DNA of 6,125 nt from Planctomycetota bacterium (GTDB lineage: Bacteria > Planctomycetota > UBA1135 > GCA-002686595): positions 1 to 6,125 of the forward strand of contig WTJQ01000617.1 in NCBI GenBank assembly GCA_011524785.1, in the 5' to 3' direction. Shown piece by piece: positions 1 to 4,381 of the stretch (positions are counted from its first letter, which is position 1; every line of letters starts with the position of its first letter). Below the pieces are notes generated by a model. The model was given only the letters and a program-made list of their open reading frames with translations, was not told the DNA's origin and did no database searches. The translations under genes and the position numbers were made by a program.

Positions 1-400
1 CGCTGCGACCCCCGCGCCTAAGTTCGCTCCGCCAGCCGTCCGTGGCCACCCCCTCTAGGCGGCGTGCGAGCCGCTCGCCGACGTCGCCGCCGACCACCAC
101 GACCTCGCCGCTCGCCCCGGCCTCGACCCGGCCCGGATGCCGCGGCGCCACCCAGGCACGCAGCGTTTCCCAATGCGCACGCGCATCCACGACCGCCTCT
201 AGCACGGCGGCCTCTCCCCGGTCGCCGCGCACCGCGAGCCACACGCGGCCGGTTCGGTCCACGCCCACGCGATCGAACGTGGCGCCATCGAACTCGAGGT
301 CCGCCTCGAGCAGCTCGAGCGCAGGCAGCGCCCGGGCCAGGGCCGCCACGAGGCGCGCGTCGTCGAGGCGCGCCGAGGGGTCTGAGGAGGACGAGGGCAT
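1..400 (-). CDS. Unrecognised protein downstream of ruvC, N-terminal 133 residues, possibly a decayed PD-(D/E)XK nuclease fold (partial)
   Basis: I do not recognise this family. The frame opens at an ATG at 400 and stays open to the left edge, so the C-terminus is missing. It begins 5 bases after the ruvC stop codon and has no convincing Shine-Dalgarno (a GGGAG lies about 15 bases upstream), so it is probably co-transcribed with ruvC and translated by coupling. After a low-complexity serine-rich start, residues 14-36 look like an amphipathic helix. Residues 37-58 read as two beta strands with an Asp at 43 and the stretch [13 protein letters not shown]. This resembles the core of PD-(D/E)XK nuclease-like domains, where a Gly-x-x-x-Asp strand is followed by a strand ending Glu-x-Lys. 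Here the Glu-x-Lys positions would be Ala56 and Arg58, so nuclease activity is doubtful. Codon use is slightly looser than in its neighbours (CTA, CTT and AGG occur). That this is a real gene is fairly secure from the open frame and position. The fold is a guess. Confidence 0.7.
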   Translation of the reverse strand, partial: MPSSSSDPSARLDDARLVAALARALPALELLEADLEFDGATFDRVGVDRTGRVWLAVRGDRGEAAVLEAVVDARAHWETLRAWVAPRHPGRVEAGASGEVVVVGGDVGERLARRLEGVATDGWRSELRRGGRS

Positions 401-405
401 CAGGC

Positions 406-972
406 TCAGCGGCCGCTCCCGGCGACGGTCCTGGAGGCGAAGCGCTCGCGGGCGAGCAGGGTCAGGGCGATGGCCAGGGCGTCCGAGGCGTCGAGGGGGC
501 GCGGCGCCTCCTCGAGCGCGAGGCTGTGGGCTACCATTCGGGCGACCTGCCCCTTGTCGGCCTGGCCGTTCCCGACGAGCGCCTTCTTCACCTCGGCGGG
601 AGTGATCTCGTGCACCTCCGGGCAGGCACTCGCGGCGGCCGCGAGCGCGACCCCGCGCCCCTCGCCGATGCGTAGGGCGGTGGCGGGGTTGCGCCCGCTG
701 AAGCCGCTCTCGACCGCCACGGACGCGGGTCGAAGCCCACGGAGGAGGTCGTCCAGCTCCTCGCGCAGCCAGGCGAGGCGCGCGGGCACGCTCACGCCCC
801 GGGGGGCGCGCAGCGCACCAGCCGCCAGCAGGACGGGCCCCTCCCGCCGATCGACCACGGCGCCGTAGCCGACGACCTGCGTGCCCGGATCGATCCCCAG
901 CACGATCCGCTGGCCGTGGTCGGCCGGCAGCTCGGGCAGGAGGTCTCGCACGCGGGGGCTTGGACGCGCCAT
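406..972 (-). CDS. ruvC: Crossover junction endodeoxyribonuclease RuvC
   Basis: RuvC is the dimeric, metal-dependent resolvase that nicks Holliday junctions symmetrically, normally together with the RuvAB branch-migration motor, in homologous recombination and repair. The 188-residue product has the RNase H-like RuvC pattern: LGIDPG at residues 25-30, VESGFSGRN at 87-95, [17 protein letters not shown] at 124-140, and DASDALAIA at 161-169. The four catalytic acids (Asp7, Glu66, Asp138 and Asp141 of E. coli) map to Asp28, Glu88, Asp161 and Asp164. The protein is about 15 residues longer than E. coli RuvC (173), mainly because about 22 residues precede the first strand. The ATG at 972 has a GAGG close upstream. 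A GTG at 903 would give the usual short N-terminus but lacks a visible ribosome site, so I prefer the ATG. ruvA and ruvB are not adjacent here. The next gene, 5 bases downstream, encodes an unknown protein. Identity is secure; the start is moderately sure. Confidence 0.96.
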   Translation of the reverse strand: MARPSPRVRDLLPELPADHGQRIVLGIDPGTQVVGYGAVVDRREGPVLLAAGALRAPRGVSVPARLAWLREELDDLLRGLRPASVAVESGFSGRNPATALRIGEGRGVALAAAASACPEVHEITPAEVKKALVGNGQADKGQVARMVAHSLALEEAPRPLDASDALAIALTLLARERFASRTVAGSGR

Positions 973-989
973 GGCCCTCAACCTACGCT
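960..989 (+). promoter_or_regulatory. Weak candidate promoter for ispD-ispF, overlapping the start of ruvC
   Basis: Only 36 bases (973-1008) separate the divergent ruvC and ispD starts. A weak sigma70-like pair is visible on the plus strand: TTGGAC at 960-965 and TACGCT at 984-989, with an 18-base spacer. This would start transcription about a dozen bases before the ispD ATG. Each hexamer matches the consensus at only about half its positions, so this is a suggestion. In this arrangement the -35 box lies inside the ruvC coding sequence. A mirror-image minus-strand pair for ruvC was considered and is recorded among the rejected items. Confidence 0.2.
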
Positions 990-1008
990 CCCCGTGGACG
1001 AGATCCCA

Positions 1009-1713
1009 ATGACCAGCCCCGCCAGCCCGCCCCGCTTCCACGCCGTCGTCGTCGCGGCCGGACGCTCGACCCGCCTGGGCGGCGAGGTGCGCAAGAGCTG
1101 GCTGGAGCTCGCCGGTCGCCCGGTCCTCGGGCACACGCTGGGTGCGTTCGCGGCCGCGCCGGGGATCGCCGCGGTCGTGGTGGTCGCCCCGGCGGAGGAC
1201 CACGAGGCGGTCGGCCGCCTGGCGGCCGAGCTGGGCCTGCCCTGCACGTGCACCGAGGGAGGGGCCACGCGCGCTGACTCCGTGCGCGCGGGCCTGCTGG
1301 CCCTGGGTGAGCAGGCCGACCTGGTCCTCGTCCACGACGCTGCCCGCCCGCTCGTCCTGGCCGAGGACATCGGCCGCGTGGCCGCGGCCGCGGCCCGGGA
1401 CGGCGCCGCCCTGCTGGCCAGCCCGGTCCGGGACAGCCTGCACCGCGCCGAGGGCGAGCGCGTGGTCGCCCCCGTCCCGCGCGAGGACCTGTGGGCAGCG
1501 GAGACCCCGCAGGCCGCCGGGCGGGCCACGCTCCTGGCGGCGATGGAGGCCTGCCGCGCGCGCGGCGAGTCCCCCACCGACGAGGTGACCGCGCTCCAAG
1601 GGGCGGGCTCGCCGGTCACCCTCGTGCGCTCGACCGAACCGAACCCCAAGCTCACCTGGTCGGGGGACGTCCCCCTGCTCGAGTCCCTCCTCCTCGCCCG
1701 CCAGACCTCATGA
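1009..1713 (+). CDS. ispD: 2-C-methyl-D-erythritol 4-phosphate cytidylyltransferase IspD
   Basis: IspD joins CTP and methylerythritol phosphate to make CDP-methylerythritol, with release of pyrophosphate, in the cytosolic MEP route to isopentenyl diphosphate. The 234-residue product has the family length and a Rossmann-like nucleotidyltransferase core. The nucleotide-binding loop VVAAGRSTRLGG is at residues 14-25, with Arg22 and Lys29 at the places of E. coli Arg20 and Lys27. GGATRADSVRAGL (84-96), LVHDAARPLV (107-116), PVRDSL (139-144), ETPQ (165-168) and TDEVTAL (190-196) follow. Arg158 and Lys214 match E. coli Arg157 and Lys213, which bind methylerythritol phosphate. The usual Pro-Lys-Gln around the catalytic Lys is Arg-Lys-Ser-Trp here, a mild departure. 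I chose the ATG at 1009 because earlier in-frame starts except GTG 994 fall inside ruvC. A partial ribosome site (GGACGAG, 996-1002) precedes it. The stop overlaps the ispF start by ATGA, so the two are probably translationally coupled. Confidence 0.95.
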   Translation: MTSPASPPRFHAVVVAAGRSTRLGGEVRKSWLELAGRPVLGHTLGAFAAAPGIAAVVVVAPAEDHEAVGRLAAELGLPCTCTEGGATRADSVRAGLLALGEQADLVLVHDAARPLVLAEDIGRVAAAAARDGAALLASPVRDSLHRAEGERVVAPVPREDLWAAETPQAAGRATLLAAMEACRARGESPTDEVTALQGAGSPVTLVRSTEPNPKLTWSGDVPLLESLLLARQTS

Positions 1714-2195
1714 ACCGCACCCGCGTCGGCCTCGGCTTCGACCTGCACCGCCTCGCCGAGGGTCGTCCCTGCATCCTGGGCGGCATCGAGCTCCCCCACC
1801 CGACCGGCCCGGTCGGGCACTCGGACGGCGACGCGGTCCTGCACGCCGTCGCGGATGCGGTCCTCGGAGCGGCAGGGCTCGACGACCTGGGCACTCTCTT
1901 TCCCGACACCGATCCCGACGGGGAGGGTGCCGACTCCCGTCAGCTCCTCGGGGCGTGCTGGGAGCGCGTCGTCGCCGAGGGCTGGACCCTCGGCAACCTC
2001 GACGTCGTCATCGCCACCGAGGGGCCGCGGATCGCCCCCCACCGCGCCGCCATGAGGGCCTCGATCGCGAGCCTGCTGGGCATCGACGAGACCTGCGTGA
2101 ACGTGAAGGGGAAGTCGCTCGAGGGGCTCGGAGCCCTGGCCGGCGGGACCGGGGTCGCCGTGCAGGCGATCGTCCTGCTCGAGCGGGCGTCCTGA
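1710..2195 (+). CDS. ispF: 2-C-methyl-D-erythritol 2,4-cyclodiphosphate synthase IspF
   Basis: IspF is a homotrimer that cyclises 4-diphosphocytidyl-methylerythritol 2-phosphate to methylerythritol cyclodiphosphate with loss of CMP. It acts two steps after IspD, with IspE between them; ispE is not in this window. The 161-residue product has the family length. The zinc ligands are Asp11 and His13 (GFDLHRL) and His45 (E. coli Asp8, His10, His42). GHSDGDAVLHAVADAVLGAAG (within 36-56) and FPDTDP (64-69) are intact, as is VNVK (130-133). The following stretch is unusual: E. coli has ATTTEKLGFTGRGEG, whereas here it reads GKSLEGLGALAGGTG (134-148). The Glu at 138 is kept and Ser136 replaces a CDP-contacting Thr, but the Arg142/Glu144 pair of the trimer core is replaced by Gly145 and Thr147. 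The ATG overlaps the ispD stop and has no Shine-Dalgarno of its own, which suggests coupled translation. The stop codon lies in an inverted repeat shared with the opposing gene. Confidence 0.95.
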   Translation: MNRTRVGLGFDLHRLAEGRPCILGGIELPHPTGPVGHSDGDAVLHAVADAVLGAAGLDDLGTLFPDTDPDGEGADSRQLLGACWERVVAEGWTLGNLDVVIATEGPRIAPHRAAMRASIASLLGIDETCVNVKGKSLEGLGALAGGTGVAVQAIVLLERAS

Positions 2196-2268
2196 GGCGC
2201 CCGTTGCGAGGGCGAACGCCCTCCTGCGGTCCGCCGGGAGCGCCGCGGGTGGGCTGGCCTCAGGACGC
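2187..2268. repeat. Perfect 12-bp inverted repeat covering both stop codons of a convergent gene pair
   Basis: GCGTCCTGAGGC at 2187-2198 is the exact reverse complement of 2257-2268. On the plus strand it contains the ispF stop codon (TGA 2193-2195). On the minus strand it contains the exporter stop codon (TGA 2262-2260). Both proteins therefore end Ala-Ser-stop in the same codons. The 58 bases between the arms hold the whole intergenic gap and a smaller hairpin (2208-2223). A transcript from either side could fold the arms together. Function is not shown by sequence; a part in bidirectional 3'-end formation is the simplest idea. Confidence 0.6.
2208..2223. terminator. Candidate bidirectional terminator hairpin between ispF and the ABC exporter gene
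   Basis: GAGGGC and GCCCTC form a perfect 6-bp stem around a GAAC loop, placed 13 bases after the ispF stop codon and midway through a convergent gap. Neither strand has a following T-run, so it is not a classical intrinsic terminator. In very GC-rich genomes stems without U-tracts are often found at 3' ends. It could act from both sides, together with the 12-bp outer arms. Confidence 0.4.
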
Positions 2269-4245
2269 AGCCGGAGCCGCGTCCTCGAGCGGCAGGTTGC
2301 CGTCCTGCTGCATGGACCAGAGCCGCGCGTAGAGGCCGCCCGCTGCCACGAGCTCGTCGTGGGACCCGAGCTCCACGAGCCTTCCCTGGTCGAGGACCGC
2401 GATGCGGTCCGCGCGCCGGATGGTCGAGAGGCGGTGCGCGATGACGAGGACCGTGTGGCCGTCCATCAGCCGCTCCAGCGCCGCCTGCACGAGCCGCTCG
2501 CTCTCGCTGTCGAGGGCGCTGGTCGCCTCGTCCAGCAGGAGCAGCGGAGCACCGCGCAGGAAAGCGCGTGCGATCGTCAAGCGCTGGCGCTGCCCGCCGG
2601 ACAGCCGCGCGCCCGCATCCTCGACGTCCGTGTCGAGACCCTGGGGGAGGCTCTCGATGAACTCCCCGATGCCCGCGGCCTCGGCGGCCCCACGGACCTC
2701 CTCCTCGGAGGCCTCCGGCCGTCCGTAGCGGATGTTCTCCCCCACGCTCGTGTGGAAGAGGAACGGCACCTGCGTGACCATCGCGTACTGCCGGGTCCAG
2801 GAGTCCAGGGACAGCTCGCGCAGGTCCACGCCGTCGACCGTGACGCGCCCCTCGGTCGGATCGAGGAAGCGGGCGACGAGGTCGACCAGCGTCGACTTGC
2901 CGGAGCCCGACGGCCCGACGAGGGCCAGGGTCTCGCCCGCGCGCAGCTCCAGGTCGAGGCCCTGGAGAGCGGGCTGGTCGGCTCCCGGGTAGCGGAAGCC
3001 GACTCCCTCGAACCGCACGCCAGCGCCCAGCCCGCTGGCCTCCGTGCCGGCCTCGCTGTCGACGATGTCGAGCGGCTCGGCGAAGAGGCCCTGCAGCCGC
3101 TCGGCGGCTCCCTGGGACTCGGCGACTCGGCCCAATGCGCGGGTGGTGCGCTTGATCGAGGCGTAGCTGCGGCTGATCAGCATGAAGAACGTGAGCATCT
3201 CGCCCGCGTCCCGGCTCATGCGTCCCGACACCGCCAGCCAGCCCACGAGCAGCACGATCAGGCCGAGCCCCGCGTGGGTGTAGAGGATCGTCCACACGCC
3301 GGAGAGGGCGGTGGTCCGCGCCAGCCGCACCGCCTCGTGGATCCAGGTGCGGTTGGCCGCGGCGAAGCGCTCGAGCTCGCGCTCCTCCGCGCGATAGGCC
3401 TTCACGGTCCGGATGCCCTGCAGCAGCTGGGTCAGGACCTGCATCGAGGCACCGAGCTGGGTCTGGCTGCGCGTGCTGCGCTTCTTGACCTTGCGCAGGA
3501 TGTGCCCGATCGGGATGACGAGGACGGGCGTCCCGATCAGTACGAAGAGCGTCGCCTCCGGCGCTGCGAAGAAGGCCCACAGCAGTGCCGTCCCCGCCAT
3601 GAGGGGCTCCTGCACGAGGTCCTTCAGGACGATGTTCGTGACCTGCAGGGTCTGGCCCACGTCCGCGCTGATGCGGCTGAGCAGGTCGCCGAACTTGCGG
3701 CGGCCGTGGAAGCTCAGGGAGAGGCTCGCGAGGTGACGCGCGAGATCCTGGCGCAGCGCCACCACCATGGAGTGGCTGATGCGCGCGCTCATCACCATGG
3801 CGAGGTACTGGGCGCCGGCGGCCACGAGGGCCATCAGGCTGATCACGAGGGCCACGACCCCCAGCAGCTCGAGGCGGCGCTCCGGCGTCAGGTTCCCGGG
3901 CTCGTCCAGCAGGCGCTCGTTCATCCAGCCGCGGGCGCGACCGAGCATGTCGTCCTCGGGGTCCGCCTCCTGCTCGGGCGTGAGCGCTTCCAGCGCCGCG
4001 TCGAGCGGCAGCGCCGGGTCCTCCGCCTGCAGGGCGAGCAGGCGCTCGCGAGCCTCCGCCAGCTCCGGCGCCTCGGCAGCAGGATCCCCGAACAGGAGGG
4101 TCCAGGTCGGCTGCAGAAGGAGGTAGGAGCCCTGCTGCAGGAGAGCGCCCACGGCGTTCAGCACGAAGACGACGACCAGCGCCCCCGCGAAGGGGCGTGC
4201 ATAGGTCGCCAGGAGGCGCAGGGAGCCGCCGCTTCGCTTGGACAC
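2260..4245 (-). CDS. ABC exporter half-transporter, fused membrane and ATPase domains (MsbA-like)
   Basis: This 661-residue protein is a type IV-fold (B-family) ABC exporter that should work as a homodimer or heterodimer in the inner membrane, moving a lipid, peptide or drug outward. Hydrophobic segments lie near residues 19-45, 126-151, 215-248 (probably two), 314-340 and 346-360. The ATPase domain is complete: aromatic A-loop Tyr419, Walker A GPSGSGKST (444-452), Q-loop Gln492, signature LSGGQ (548-552), Walker B LLLLDE (568-573) with catalytic Glu573, D-loop SALD (576-579) and His604. MsbA-like proteins are usually near 580 residues. The excess is mostly a charged loop of about 70 residues (54-124) between the first two membrane helices, plus an Ala-rich tail. 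The start is GTG, with AGGA eight bases upstream. A hairpin separates it from the gene upstream, so it may have its own promoter. Substrate cannot be read from sequence; lipid A or phospholipid is likely by family resemblance only. Confidence 0.92.
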   Translation of the reverse strand: MSKRSGGSLRLLATYARPFAGALVVVFVLNAVGALLQQGSYLLLQPTWTLLFGDPAAEAPELAEARERLLALQAEDPALPLDAALEALTPEQEADPEDDMLGRARGWMNERLLDEPGNLTPERRLELLGVVALVISLMALVAAGAQYLAMVMSARISHSMVVALRQDLARHLASLSLSFHGRRKFGDLLSRISADVGQTLQVTNIVLKDLVQEPLMAGTALLWAFFAAPEATLFVLIGTPVLVIPIGHILRKVKKRSTRSQTQLGASMQVLTQLLQGIRTVKAYRAEERELERFAAANRTWIHEAVRLARTTALSGVWTILYTHAGLGLIVLLVGWLAVSGRMSRDAGEMLTFFMLISRSYASIKRTTRALGRVAESQGAAERLQGLFAEPLDIVDSEAGTEASGLGAGVRFEGVGFRYPGADQPALQGLDLELRAGETLALVGPSGSGKSTLVDLVARFLDPTEGRVTVDGVDLRELSLDSWTRQYAMVTQVPFLFHTSVGENIRYGRPEASEEEVRGAAEAAGIGEFIESLPQGLDTDVEDAGARLSGGQRQRLTIARAFLRGAPLLLLDEATSALDSESERLVQAALERLMDGHTVLVIAHRLSTIRRADRIAVLDQGRLVELGSHDELVAAGGLYARLWSMQQDGNLPLEDAAPAAS

Positions 4246-4252
4246 GGGGCGG

Positions 4253-4287
4253 ATCCTCGACTGCTGCGGGGCGCGTTGTCAACGCGC
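4253..4287 (-). promoter_or_regulatory. TTGACA-centred palindrome upstream of the exporter gene: possible promoter or operator
   Basis: Positions 4271-4287 read GCGCGTTGTCAACGCGC, an 8-bp inverted repeat around a single central base. On the minus strand its centre is a perfect sigma70 -35 hexamer TTGACA (4282 to 4277). Eighteen bases on is GAGGAT (4258 to 4253), a poor -10 match that also overlaps the Shine-Dalgarno of the exporter gene, so transcription from it would start almost at the GTG codon. A palindrome over a -35 box is a typical place for a dimeric repressor. The palindrome is plain to see; the promoter or operator role is inference. It could also be a short hairpin (6-bp stem, 5-base loop). 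Confidence 0.35.
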
Positions 4288-4314
4288 GGCGCGCAGCACC
4301 CGGCAGGAACGGGC

Positions 4315-4357
4315 GGGGCCCGCGTCCGCTCTCCTTCGGGAGGCGGACGCGGGCCCC
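4315..4357 (-). terminator. Very strong terminator-like hairpin after the parvulin-like gene
   Basis: A 15-bp perfect GC-rich stem (4315-4329 with 4343-4357) continues, after one bulged base at 4330, into a 4-bp stem (4331-4334 with 4339-4342) closed by a four-base loop. It starts 24 bases after the stop codon of the upstream minus-strand gene, which is the expected place for its transcription stop. No T-run follows on either strand. The loop reads TTCG on the plus strand and CGAA in the direction of transcription. It probably separates the exporter gene from the gene before it. Confidence 0.7.
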
Positions 4358-4381
4358 GTAGGCGCGCGGAGCGCTGTGGGC

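Noticed and set aside
290..325. Closely spaced CTCGAG repeats in the unknown gene
   Set aside because: They fall in Leu-Glu codons (CTC GAG) of an amphipathic helix and are explained by codon bias.
42..675. Two overlapping plus-strand frames opposite the unknown gene and ruvC
   Set aside because: Their products are Arg/Ser/Pro-rich with no recognisable domain, and the minus-strand frames explain the region.
973..1008. Minus-strand promoter for ruvC with TTGGGA and TAGGTT spaced by 18 bases
   Set aside because: It would put the transcription start at the ATG itself while a Shine-Dalgarno-like GAGG lies inside the promoter, and the hexamer matches are weak.
1940..4282. A 780-codon minus-strand frame overlapping the exporter gene and the opposite strand of ispF
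   Set aside because: It is the +1/-1 shadow of the exporter gene, with Arg/Pro/Gly/Ala-rich composition and no motif.
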